Source: Stenomitos frigidus_A
Lineage (GTDB): Bacteria; Cyanobacteriota; Cyanobacteriia; Leptolyngbyales; Leptolyngbyaceae
Assembly (NCBI RefSeq): GCF_963877135.1
Contig: NZ_CAWNSW010000161.1
Span: 37,638-101,637, forward strand
Direction of reading: 5' to 3'
DNA: 64,000 bases
Numbering within the stretch: position 1 is the stretch's first letter; each line of letters starts with the position of its first letter. This document shows positions 17,617-24,282 of this stretch, piece by piece. The position numbers were made by a program, and so were the translations under genes. A model generated the notes under the pieces. That model was not told the DNA's origin. It did no database searches and saw only the letters and a program-made list of their open reading frames with translations.

Positions 17617-18015
17617 ATGACACATGAAGTCGATTGCTTTAGTCTCAGTTCCACCTATGTCGTGCTTGGTGACGATGGTAGCGCCATTCCAGTAGCAGTG
17701 AGTGATCGCTTTTTTGAAGCGCTTGAGCACAAATTTGGTGACTTCAAGGGCAAGAGACTCCTTTCACACTTTACGTTTCATCAAGACTGGGACACTTGGG
17801 AAATGCATCCAGCCGGAGATGAATTTGTTTGTTTGCTGTCTGGACAGGTCGATTTGATTCTGGAGCAAGTGGGAGCCGAAAAGACGGTTCGACTGAGTAC
17901 CCCAGGTTCGTACACCCTTATACCACAGGGTATATGGCATACTGCCAAAGTGCATACGCCCTGCTCCATGCTGTTTATTACTCCCGGTGAAGGCACCCAG
18001 AATCGACCGCTTTAA
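17617..18015 (+). CDS. Cupin domain protein
   Basis: A 132-residue single-domain cupin. The metal-binding motif 1 is recognisable as WEMHPAGDEFVCLLSGQVDL (His and Glu ligands present), and motif 2 as PQGIWHTAKVHTPC (His present). It could be an isomerase or dioxygenase, or a small-molecule sensor. GGAG lies nine bases before ATG 17617. Same direction as its neighbours. Confidence 0.85.
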   Translation: MTHEVDCFSLSSTYVVLGDDGSAIPVAVSDRFFEALEHKFGDFKGKRLLSHFTFHQDWDTWEMHPAGDEFVCLLSGQVDLILEQVGAEKTVRLSTPGSYTLIPQGIWHTAKVHTPCSMLFITPGEGTQNRPL

Positions 18016-18131
18016 CCCTGTTGCATGGCACTCTACCGTCTCTTGGTATAGCCGTTTTTTGATTCAAATGTGAACTTACACGCGTGTTGATTTTGACCCA
18101 GATTTTAGTCCATCAGATAGAGGGTTCAAAG

Positions 18132-18542
18132 ATGTCAGACGTGACTATTGATGCTAATCCCAGCATTCTTTCCCACATTTCTATTGGTACGAATAATTTT
18201 GAGCAAGCCGTTGCCTTCTACGATCGTGTCTTACCCACGCTGGGCTGTAAGCGCATCATGGAACATCCCGGAACCGTCGCCTATGGCAAGCAGTATCCAG
18301 AGTTTTGGGTTTGTATGCCGCTCGACGGTCAAACGGCCACCGTTGGCAACGGTACCCATATTGGCTTCATCGCGCCTACCAAAGAGGCAGTGCATGCGTT
18401 TTATGAGGCAGCATTAGCGGCGGGTGGCATAAACGAAGGCACACCAGGCGGTAGACCAGACTATGGTGAACCGTACTATGGGTGTTTTGTGCGTGATCCA
18501 GATGGTCACAAAATTGAAGCGTCTCATTGGGAGGAGACGTAG
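18132..18542 (+). CDS. VOC family protein (glyoxalase-like)
   Basis: A 136-residue VOC protein: LSHISIGTNNFEQAVAFYDRVLP, the THIGFIAPTKEAVHAFY segment, and the closing YYGCFVRDPDGHKIEASH with the conserved Asp-Pro-Asp-Gly-x-x-x-Glu metal-site end. I chose ATG 18132, after GAGGG, over GTG 18084 because homologous conservation begins after it. It is the last gene before MITE copy B and the convergent cbiO. Confidence 0.85.
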   Translation: MSDVTIDANPSILSHISIGTNNFEQAVAFYDRVLPTLGCKRIMEHPGTVAYGKQYPEFWVCMPLDGQTATVGNGTHIGFIAPTKEAVHAFYEAALAAGGINEGTPGGRPDYGEPYYGCFVRDPDGHKIEASHWEET

Positions 18543-18558
18543 TTTATGCCGTTATGTC

Positions 18559-18636
18559 GGCTGTTGAGGCCATATCAGCCAACAAATGGCACCAGAGTAA
18601 GCCTGTGATACCAGTTGATTGACGCCTCAAACAGCC
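18559..18636. repeat. Long-armed inverted repeat after the VOC gene
   Basis: GGCTGTTGAGGC (18559-18570) and GCCTCAAACAGCC (18624-18636) form 12 pairs with one bulge around a 53-base loop that has further self-complementarity (GGCCATATC..., CCAACAAATGG). It is placed between convergent transcripts; possible bidirectional stop or an old repeat end. Confidence 0.4.
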
Positions 18637-18648
18637 ACACTAAAGAGA

Positions 18649-18756
18649 CTGTAAAGAAATAATGTCATGGACTGTAGCGATCAGCTATCAGAAAAAAGCT
18701 GATCGCTGATCGCTGATCGCTCATCCAAACGTATGCAGTTACTTTTTAACAAGTCC
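18649..18756 (-). mobile_element. MITE-like element, copy B (inverted relative to copy A)
   Basis: On the minus strand it reads GGACTTGTTAAAAAGTAAC, TGCATACGTTTGGAT, a GATCAGC heptamer core, and CTACAGTCCATGACATTATT then TCTTTACAG. It is nearly identical to copy A outside the core, which is shorter here (108 against 122 bases). It lies 25 bases from the 3' end of cbiO. The two copies bracket a 3.1 kb segment holding five intact genes. Confidence 0.65.
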
Positions 18757-18781
18757 AAAATCTGAGTCACTGATTCGTTTT

Positions 18782-19636
18782 TTAGCCAGCTCTAAATGAA
18801 TCTAAAATGCGTTGTCGCAATGTTTCTGGTAGACCATGCCTCGCCGACTCTTCTGTTGTTTGGGAATCCTTGGACAACGCGTCTGCAACTTTATCCAAGA
18901 CATCAAAAACCAGGGGCACTCCCAGATGGATTTGTTCTAAGGTTTCTCGTTGGGCGAAGACGTCTTGAGGGGTTCCTTCCAACACGAGTTGTCCTTCATT
19001 GAGCACGAAAATCCAGTCGGCCCAGCAGTAGGCCAAATCCAGGTCGTGCGTTGATAGCGCGATCGTGGTTCCTGCGGCTTGAATTTGGTGCAACTTTGCC
19101 ATCAGGTCACGGGTATGGAGTCGATCGAGATAGGCAGTTGGCTCATCCAGAAGCAATAGTTTGGGCTGGAGCACCATCACATCAGCCAGAGAGACGCGCT
19201 TCTTTTGTCCTAAACTCAGGTGATGCACTGGGCGTGATGCCAGTTCAGACAGGTTGAAATGAGCGATCGCCTCACTGACCTTTCGATTGACTTCGGCATC
19301 CGGTAAGCCTAAATTACACAGTCCGTAGGAAATATCTTCTTCTACCGAAGATGCTACCAGCTGTTGCTCTGGGTCTTGAAACACTAATCCCACGTGCTGA
19401 CGCAACGCCATTAATGAGGCGCGATCGTACTGCAAGGGTGCCCCTTGCCAGCGGATAACGCCCCGTTGAGGTTTGTAGAGGCCATTAGCCAGCAAGAATA
19501 GCGTTGTTTTACCGCAACCATTGTGACCCAGCAGCACACAGCGTTTGCCAGCGGGAAGGCGCAGCGTCAGGTTCTGAACGGCAGGCTGAGGGCTGCCAGG
19601 ATAGGTATAGTCAATGTGCTCAAAGGCCAACAGCAT
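18782..19636 (-). CDS. cbiO: Cobalt ECF transporter ATPase CbiO
   Basis: A 284-residue ABC ATPase of the energy-coupling-factor type. It has Walker A GHNGCGKTT (near residue 37), Q-loop FQDPEQQLVASSVEEDISYG with the ECF-typical 'DPEQQ', signature LSLGQKKR, Walker B LLLLDEPT and switch STHDLDL. It powers cobalt uptake with CbiM, CbiN and CbiQ. The start overlaps the end of cbiQ by 17 bases, which indicates one operon. The C-terminal 50 residues extend beyond the usual fold and are not recognised. Confidence 0.93.
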   Translation of the reverse strand: MLLAFEHIDYTYPGSPQPAVQNLTLRLPAGKRCVLLGHNGCGKTTLFLLANGLYKPQRGVIRWQGAPLQYDRASLMALRQHVGLVFQDPEQQLVASSVEEDISYGLCNLGLPDAEVNRKVSEAIAHFNLSELASRPVHHLSLGQKKRVSLADVMVLQPKLLLLDEPTAYLDRLHTRDLMAKLHQIQAAGTTIALSTHDLDLAYCWADWIFVLNEGQLVLEGTPQDVFAQRETLEQIHLGVPLVFDVLDKVADALSKDSQTTEESARHGLPETLRQRILDSFRAG

Positions 19637-20423
19637 ATTGCCACCCTGCTAGTGCCGCTAAGAACGCGCAGCCAAAGAAAGCCTCTAAACTGTAACGCCT
19701 GGATGGTTGATAGCGGCGGGAATGACAAACGCGAAAGTCGCCCGTAAAGCCACGCGATTCGAGGGCAAGCGATACCTGGCGGTAGTTTTCTAGCGTTCGC
19801 CGCAACAACTGCCCAACCAAAAGACCCAGGCTTTTCATCCAAAGCCGCCAGGTGCGGTAGCCACAGCGTGATTGCTGTGCCGTCCAAAGTTCACTGGCAG
19901 TGCGCAGCAGCACAAAAATAAAGCGATACATCAACAGCAGCAATTCTATGAGCAACGTTGGACAGCCTAAGCGACGAAGCACGTCCAAAATTTCGGTAAA
20001 GGGAACGGTGAGGATGATGAAGTAGATGCAGGCAGTTGAGGCGATCGCCCGTGCAGCCAACTCCCCAGCTTGATGGATACCGTGATGACTGAAATACAAG
20101 TAGTAACTGCCCCAGGGAGCCCCTTGCCACACATCCGCCTGCACTGACGAGAGGTTGGCTAGACCGACGCCACTGATGATCAAGGCAGGCAAACTAGTCA
20201 ACCAAAAACCAATGGGGATGGAAAGCAGGCGAAAGTAGATGGGAGCCGGAATTTTGGCATAGATGACGGTCCAAACGCTGAGCCAAACGGCGATCGCAAG
20301 CTGGATGGGCGCACGGGTACAGTAGGTGAGTAGTAAAAGGGCGATCGCAAACAGCAGCTTATGTTCGGGTGGCAGTTGCCGCAGGCGATTGGTGTATGCC
20401 AACGTATCGATTTGCAAAGTCAT
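19620..20423 (-). CDS. cbiQ: Cobalt ECF transporter T component CbiQ
   Basis: A 267-residue membrane protein with about six helices. It carries the CbiQ/EcfT features: LPPEHKLLFAIALLLLTY near the start and, in the C-terminal cytosolic part, RTLENYRQVSLALESRGF, the coupling-helix region with the A-R-G/S-R-G motif that contacts CbiO. It links the substrate-capture protein CbiM to the ATPase. Overlaps cbiO downstream; separated from cbiN by a 115-base gap that holds a 28-base palindrome. Confidence 0.92.
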   Translation of the reverse strand: MTLQIDTLAYTNRLRQLPPEHKLLFAIALLLLTYCTRAPIQLAIAVWLSVWTVIYAKIPAPIYFRLLSIPIGFWLTSLPALIISGVGLANLSSVQADVWQGAPWGSYYLYFSHHGIHQAGELAARAIASTACIYFIILTVPFTEILDVLRRLGCPTLLIELLLLMYRFIFVLLRTASELWTAQQSRCGYRTWRLWMKSLGLLVGQLLRRTLENYRQVSLALESRGFTGDFRVCHSRRYQPSRRYSLEAFFGCAFLAALAGWQYAVGL

Positions 20424-20439
20424 GAACCATTTTGTAATG

Positions 20440-20467
20440 GTAGGGGCGTTCCATGGAACGCCCCTAC
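20440..20467. repeat. Perfect 28-base palindrome between cbiN and cbiQ
   Basis: GTAGGGGCGTTCCA followed by its exact complement TGGAACGCCCCTAC. It is the cleanest copy of a hairpin family with TAGGG(G) ends that recurs at 45653, 49047, 57619 and, in related form, 26366 and 40379. Inside the cbi operon it could fold in mRNA and set the relative level of the distal genes. Confidence 0.75.
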
Positions 20468-20538
20468 GTAGGGTCGATTTCAGGTGCTGGCAACGTGTCC
20501 TTGCAAGGATGGGCTTTTTGAATATGTTGCTGCATGGC

Positions 20539-20841
20539 TCAACCTTGCTCGTCTTTTTTGCGTTTCTCCGATCGCCCTTTGTACAATCCCAGAATGTAAC
20601 CCGTCACGCCTGCACCCACACCCGCTTGAGCCGCGAATAAGAACGTTTGCACTTCAGGGCCAGAATCTTTAATGATGGGTTCAAACCAGGGTTTATAGTT
20701 TGGATGATCGTTCTCGATCGCGGAGACAAAATTGCCATCGGTAGCACCAAACTGTCTGCCCTGGAGTACCAACAGCGGTCCAAAGGCTAGAACCAAAACC
20801 CCAATCACTAACAACCAGTTACCGCATCGTTTAGGCATCAT
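20539..20841 (-). CDS. cbiN: Cobalt ECF transporter accessory protein CbiN
   Basis: A 100-residue protein with two membrane helices (WLLVIGVLVLAFGPLLVL and the C-terminal AQAGVGAGVTGYILGLY) and an extracytoplasmic loop containing FGATDGNFVSAIENDHPNYKPWFEPI. The FxGxDg and PNYKPWF patterns are the CbiN hallmark. CbiN assists CbiM in metal insertion. Its start codon follows the cbiM stop directly (TAAATG), showing translational coupling. Confidence 0.93.
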   Translation of the reverse strand: MMPKRCGNWLLVIGVLVLAFGPLLVLQGRQFGATDGNFVSAIENDHPNYKPWFEPIIKDSGPEVQTFLFAAQAGVGAGVTGYILGLYKGRSEKRKKDEQG

Positions 20842-21600
20842 TTACGACTCCTGTTCCAAAAGCTTGAGTGTTTGCAATTCCTGTTTGCCATATTGTTGCA
20901 GCCAGCCCCAAACCAACACGGTCAGCAATCCTTCACTAATGGCTAAGGGCAGTTGAGTGATAGCAAAAATGCCTGCAAACTTAATGAATGAGGCAATAAA
21001 GCCACCCTGCACAGCCGGAAAGGCCAAGGCCAGTTGTACAGCGGTCATCAGATAAGTCAGCAAATCTTCCAATGTGGCAGCCAGAAACACTGCCAGCTTT
21101 TGCTTGCCTGTTTTCATCACTGTTTTGTAAACCACATAGGCAACCAGTGGGCCGACGATCGCCATGGAAAACACGTTTGCACCCAACGTCGTAATGCCAC
21201 CATGCGCGAGTAGAACGGCCTGGAACACCAACACCAGGCTACCCAATACCGTCATTGTCAATGGACCAAACAGAATTGTGCCTAGCCCAGTGCCTGTGGG
21301 ATGTGAACAACTGCCAGTGACCGATGGAATCTTTAAAGCAGAGAGGACAAAGGTGAAGGCACCTGCCAATGCCAACAAAAGCTTTAATTCAGGATTTTGT
21401 TTTGTAATGCGGGTGAGCGATCGCAGCCCCACCAGAAAAAACGGTAGTGATACCGCCCACCAAAACACTGCCCACTGCACAGGCAAAAAGCCTTCTGCAA
21501 TGTGCATTGCAGACGCAGGCGTAGCGGAACCCAACAGCAAATAGCAACTCAAGCCAGCCATTAATCCCAGGTTGACCCATTTCCGATAGCGTGTCTTCAT
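20842..21600 (-). CDS. cbiM: Cobalt ECF transporter substrate-capture protein CbiM
   Basis: About 252 residues from ATG 21600, which is preceded by CGAGG; an upstream in-frame codon would place the start within the riboswitch region. After an N-terminal signal-like helix ending in SATPASA comes MHIAEGFLP, whose Met-His provides the cobalt-binding N-terminal loop of CbiM. The second metal-site histidine is in TGSCSHPTGTGLG. Several membrane helices follow. First gene of cbiMNQO, read under a cobalamin riboswitch. Confidence 0.93.
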   Translation of the reverse strand: MKTRYRKWVNLGLMAGLSCYLLLGSATPASAMHIAEGFLPVQWAVFWWAVSLPFFLVGLRSLTRITKQNPELKLLLALAGAFTFVLSALKIPSVTGSCSHPTGTGLGTILFGPLTMTVLGSLVLVFQAVLLAHGGITTLGANVFSMAIVGPLVAYVVYKTVMKTGKQKLAVFLAATLEDLLTYLMTAVQLALAFPAVQGGFIASFIKFAGIFAITQLPLAISEGLLTVLVWGWLQQYGKQELQTLKLLEQES

Positions 21601-21630
21601 CCTGTACCTCGCAGATAAGACGATGTTGTA

Positions 21631-21822
21631 GGGCAATTCGGCAGGCGTTCTGACTTAAAGAGTGTTAAGTGTTCGTTTCTAACCTTCGAGTTGGACTAAC
21701 TCAAAGCTCAAAACTCAAAACTCAAAACTTTTTTCACAGTTGCGGGACAGCGGTAGAATCGCACTACACTTTCCCTGTTACCTCCGACGGTTGCTCCCCG
21801 TCAGAACCGAGTCGTGGACTCA
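21631..21822 (-). promoter_or_regulatory. Cobalamin (B12) riboswitch upstream of cbiM
   Basis: On the minus strand the conserved core is visible: GGAGCAACCGTCGGAGG, AACAGGGAA, GATTCTACCGCTGTCCCGC and AACTGTGA. A variable arm follows, and then the B12 box AAGTCAGAACGCCTGCC at about 21641-21657. It sits 30-50 bases before the cbiM ribosome binding site, so it likely controls translation of the operon in response to adenosylcobalamin. The variable arm contains four GTTTTGA-type heptamers (21697-21729), a repeat insertion tolerated by the riboswitch. Confidence 0.9.
21697..21729. repeat. Heptamer repeat inside the riboswitch
   Basis: Four copies of AACTCAA/AGCTCAA-type units lie between the CTGTGA core and the B12 box on the minus strand. 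They are identical to the heptamers elsewhere in the window. Confidence 0.8.
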
Positions 21823-21871
21823 GCATACATGATTAGTAAGATCTTAGAAACGTTTGCAAGGGAGTTCTGCC

Positions 21872-22302
21872 TCAGATGTTACGGCTGAAGTTTTTGCCGC
21901 ATTTGAAGTGCATAGTGCTCCTTGGTTTTTCCTTGTCTGAGGTAGAGTGACGCTGCTTGCTGGCAATCGGCGCTTCCAGATGGATGGGAGTGAACGCGGC
22001 CTCAGTCGAGGCTGCTTTAATGAGTGGAACCTCGACTGGTGAATCAAACAAACGTGCAATGAACGTACGCAATAACCGAAAAGGTTCTTCACCGGGGATT
22101 GTTGCCGCTGTTTCCATCATTTCTTTGGCGTCATACATGATGCCGTGAGTGGAATATTCCAGAAAAATCACCAGATCCATCCCCGGCAATCCAACCTTCA
22201 TTCCATCAATCATTAAGGCAATCTTGTGACAATTCTCAATGACTTCTGCATTGTGTGCAGGCGCGGCATTTTGTAGTTAGCCATAGTTATAAGACTACCC
22301 AT
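21872..22302 (-). pseudogene. Aliphatic amidase/formamidase (AmiE/AmiF) 5' remnant, frameshifted
   Basis: On the minus strand NYKMPRLHT is followed, after a frameshift near 22235-22250, by AEVIENCHKIALMIDGMK, VGLPGMDLVIFLEYSTHGIM and YDAKEMMETAATIPGEE. This is the N-terminus of aliphatic amidase or formamidase (nitrilase superfamily), in which the Glu of the catalytic triad lies in the (V/I)F-P-EYS motif. After PGEE the similarity ends and about 55 unrelated codons lead to a stop at 21872. So the gene has both a frameshift and a large 3' deletion, and does not make an enzyme. Confidence 0.8.
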
Positions 22303-22319
22303 CTCGTCCGATCGGGTAC

Positions 22320-22395
22320 TTGACTCAACCTGAAGCCTCTGTTAGCTTCAAAGAATCGAGAGCAATCTCTCAACTATCTCAGCAGGTCTTGGCAA
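22320..22395 (+). promoter_or_regulatory. Putative promoter and 5' end of the aroF leader transcript
   Basis: TTGACT at 22320-22325 resembles a -35 hexamer; a -10 match 17 bases further (TAGCTT) is weak. No other promoter is obvious before the first leader peptide, and the 47 bases between the two attenuators seem too short for one. Tentative. Confidence 0.3.
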
Positions 22396-22452
22396 ATGGC
22401 GAGCGCTAGCTTTTTCTTTTATTTTTGGTATCCATCGGTTCACCTGGAGTGA
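22396..22452 (+). CDS. Aromatic leader peptide 1 (18 aa)
   Basis: ATG at 22396, preceded by AGCAGGT eight bases upstream, opens an 18-codon frame. It begins MASAS, has the run FFFYFWY (codons at 22411-22431) and ends PSVHLE with TGA at 22450-22452. Seven consecutive aromatic codons is exceptional. The last codons and stop overlap the 5' arm of the antiterminator hairpin, so the position of the translating ribosome would decide which RNA structure forms. The peptide shares its MAS-S start with leader 2 although the codons differ, which suggests conserved reading rather than chance. Confidence 0.8.
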   Translation: MASASFFFYFWYPSVHLE

Positions 22453-22509
22453 CGACCGTTCTTGATGAACGCGTCCAGGTGAACCGCAGAGACAACTCTG
22501 CGGTTTTTT
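22436..22509 (+). promoter_or_regulatory. Transcription attenuator 1 (antiterminator/terminator)
   Basis: The antiterminator is a perfect 13-bp pairing of CGGTTCACCTGGA (22436-22448) with TCCAGGTGAACCG (22474-22486), enclosing a CGTTC-ttgat-GAACG mini-hairpin. The terminator is AACCGCAGAG (22482-22491), loop ACAA, CTCTGCGGTT (22496-22505) with a T-run through 22509. The 3' arm of the first overlaps the 5' arm of the second by five bases, so they compete. A ribosome at the leader 1 stop would mask 22436-22448 and allow termination. Confidence 0.75.
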
Positions 22510-22556
22510 CGTTTTAAGTTCTTGTGAGAAAGCAGAAAGAGAGACCGAAAAAAGCA

Positions 22557-22619
22557 ATGGCATCGTCAATGAGTTGGTTTTACGGCTTTTACTTTTGGAC
22601 CAGGCACTGTTCCGGGTAA
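22557..22619 (+). CDS. Aromatic leader peptide 2 (20 aa)
   Basis: ATG 22557 opens a 20-codon frame: MASSMS, then WFYGFYFW (codons 22575-22598), then TRHCSG and TAA at 22617-22619. Seven of eight residues in the core are Trp, Phe or Tyr, the three end products of the pathway whose first enzyme is encoded downstream. The purine-rich stretch before the ATG is only a weak ribosome binding site; ATG 22569 is an alternative. The TGT-TCC-GGG-TAA end lies on the 5' arm of antiterminator 2. Confidence 0.8.
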   Translation: MASSMSWFYGFYFWTRHCSG

Positions 22620-22673
22620 AGTCTGTTGCGCCTTCGTTCGTACAGCCCGGAACCTAGAGGTTCCGGGCTTTTT
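22609..22673 (+). promoter_or_regulatory. Transcription attenuator 2 (antiterminator/terminator)
   Basis: The terminator is AGCCCGGAACC (22644-22654), loop TAGA, GGTTCCGGGCT (22659-22669), TTTT to 22673; it is 11 bp, perfect and GC-rich. The antiterminator is GTTCCGGG (22609-22616) with CCCGGAAC (22646-22653), 8 bp and fully inside the terminator 5' arm, so the two exclude each other. The 5' arm is covered when a ribosome reaches the leader 2 stop, and free when it stalls at the aromatic codons. The aroF start is 38 bases after the T-run. Confidence 0.8.
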
Positions 22674-22710
22674 GTTTGCAATCACATCATCAAACTTTAG
22701 GAGTAGTCTC

Positions 22711-23574
22711 ATGTTAGATGCCCGGTTAGTCAAGAAGTCTCATGCCAACCATCGCACCGTTGTACAACTGTCTGAACAGGTGGCGATCGGTGGCAGTACT
22801 GTTATCGTAATCGGTGGCCCCTGTACGGTGGAAAGCGCTGAGCAAATGGAGCAAGTCGCCAGTCAGTTAGCAACGGCTCCCATTCATGCTCTGCGAGGCG
22901 GTGTGTACAAACCACGCACCTCTCCCTATGCGTTTCAGGGGATGGGTGTGGAGGGGCTGCGCATTCTGGCAGAGGCACGATCGCGCTACGGAATGCCTGT
23001 GGTGACAGAGGTGATGTCGATCGCCCAAATGGCACCGGTTGCGGCCTATGCCGATATGCTCCAGATTGGCAGTCGCAATATGCAAAACTTCGAATTGCTG
23101 AAAGCGTTGGGGCAAGCAGGCAAGCCCGTGTTGCTAAAACGGGGACTCTCAGCCACTATTGAAGAATTCGTGATGGCAGCAGAATACATCATGGCGCATG
23201 GTAATCCCCATGTGGTGCTGTGCGAACGCGGCATTCGGAGCTTCGACACCTACACCCGCAATGTACTGGATCTGGGGGCAGTTATCGCCTTGCGTCAGTT
23301 AACCCATTTGCCTGTCATCGTAGATCCCAGCCACGCAGCGGGTAAGCGCGAACTGGTTGCCGATCTCGCAAGAGCCGCTGTTGCCTGTGGAGCCGATGGC
23401 TTGATTGTTGAATGCCACCCTGAGCCTGACCAGTCTGTATCGGACGCGCGCCAGGCTCTTTCGTTAGAGGCAATGGTGGCTCTAGTGCATAGCCTGGAGC
23501 CGATCGCACGGGCAGTGGGACGCACCTTGAGCAAGGATAGTCTTGCGGAGCCAAAGCAGTTGGTTACGGTTTAA
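22711..23574 (+). CDS. aroF: 3-deoxy-7-phosphoheptulonate (DAHP) synthase, type I-beta
   Basis: A 287-residue enzyme that condenses phosphoenolpyruvate and erythrose-4-phosphate, the entry to the shikimate pathway for Phe, Tyr and Trp. The TIM-barrel motifs are all present: IGGPCTVES (metal-binding Cys), LRGGVYKPRTSPYAFQG, QIGSRNMQNF, VLLKRG, DPSHAAGKR and ECHPEP. Only about 25 residues precede the barrel, so the ferredoxin-like regulatory domain found in feedback-inhibited relatives is absent or vestigial. TAGGAG at 22698-22703 supports ATG 22711. The gene lies directly behind two tandem attenuators with aromatic leader peptides, so control is probably at the level of transcript elongation. 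Confidence 0.95.
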   Translation: MLDARLVKKSHANHRTVVQLSEQVAIGGSTVIVIGGPCTVESAEQMEQVASQLATAPIHALRGGVYKPRTSPYAFQGMGVEGLRILAEARSRYGMPVVTEVMSIAQMAPVAAYADMLQIGSRNMQNFELLKALGQAGKPVLLKRGLSATIEEFVMAAEYIMAHGNPHVVLCERGIRSFDTYTRNVLDLGAVIALRQLTHLPVIVDPSHAAGKRELVADLARAAVACGADGLIVECHPEPDQSVSDARQALSLEAMVALVHSLEPIARAVGRTLSKDSLAEPKQLVTV

Positions 23575-23750
23575 AGCGAGGGTGCTTGAACAAGCAACCG
23601 GTTTTCTGGAGCAGCGTATGCCTCTGCAAGTATCTACAAGAAACGGGGTTTTGAGCCCAGCAGCGCTAATGTAGGCCATGCCTGAACGCTGCCGTAGATG
23701 TTCGAGTGCAGAAAAACCGGGCACACTAAGCTAACTCCACTGGTTTTCTT

Positions 23751-24059
23751 ATGCGCCCTCAACTCTCACAAGGTCAGATTCGCCCTCAAATCAGCACGAT
23801 GCCTCGCCAAAAAACTGAGGCCGCTGCTTATCTGGACATCTATAAGCTAGTGAACGAGCGGACACGCTTACAGAAAGAATTGGAATCACTCAGTGAGCGG
23901 CGCGATCGCGTTGAAAAACGCCTGGAAGTCTTAAACAGCGAAGTGGCAAAGCTTGAGATCACGGCTCATCAGTTGCGTGATGGGGTGCCCTTGGGGAAGG
24001 CGATCGTCCAGCCGCCAGCAAAGCCAGAGGACTTCAATACCTTTTTGTTTGAATACTAA
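23751..24059 (+). CDS. Small coiled-coil protein, GvpV-like
   Basis: A 102-residue protein: a basic N-terminus containing ISTMPRQKTEAAAYLDIYKL, then a long charged coiled coil (ERTRLQKELESLSERRDRVE). The MPRQKTEAxAYLxxYKL start and the coiled coil resemble the cyanobacterial gas-vesicle accessory protein GvpV and its stand-alone relatives. No other gas vesicle gene is present, so a role in gas vesicles is not supported. Followed by a hairpin at 24060-24087. Confidence 0.6.
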   Translation: MRPQLSQGQIRPQISTMPRQKTEAAAYLDIYKLVNERTRLQKELESLSERRDRVEKRLEVLNSEVAKLEITAHQLRDGVPLGKAIVQPPAKPEDFNTFLFEY

Positions 24060-24087
24060 GGGTCGTGGTTCAGTTAATCCACGATCC
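24060..24087 (+). terminator. Possible terminator after the GvpV-like gene
   Basis: GGGTCGTGG (24060-24068) pairs with CCACGATCC (24079-24087) with one G-T pair, directly after the stop codon. A short T-run (24094-24098) follows a few bases later. Confidence 0.45.
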
Positions 24088-24240
24088 TAACCATTTTTCT
24101 AGGTGCTCACTCCCCATTTCGTCGATGTCACTTTGTTGACGATCGTTGCATTCTAAAGACAGGCGGTGATAGCCAAAAGCCAGTGAGCGAACCGTTTTTG
24201 CTTGGCAACAGCTTGGCAACAGCATTGAAGCACAAAGCAC

Positions 24241-24265
24241 TCATGGCTGACGGCTGACCGCTGAA
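24241..24265. repeat. Short GCTGACC heptamer tract
   Basis: GGCTGACGGCTGACCGCTG directly upstream of the protease/LuxR gene; about three units of the common heptamer. Just before it is a small duplication of GCTTGGCAACA. Confidence 0.6.
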
Positions 24266-24282
24266 TGAAATGGAGAATAAAT

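Noticed and set aside
22482..22509. Simple terminator of an upstream gene
   Set aside because: No gene reads rightward into it; the amidase remnant is on the opposite strand, and the aromatic leader ORF directly precedes it, so attenuation is the better reading.
22609..22673. T-box or trp RNA-binding (TRAP) control of aroF
   Set aside because: No T-box consensus (AGGGUGGNACCGCG) and no run of GAG/UAG triplets; translated aromatic ORFs explain the structure better.
23482..23724. Leftward frames over the end of aroF
   Set aside because: Shadow of aroF codons; no conserved sequence beyond the gene end.
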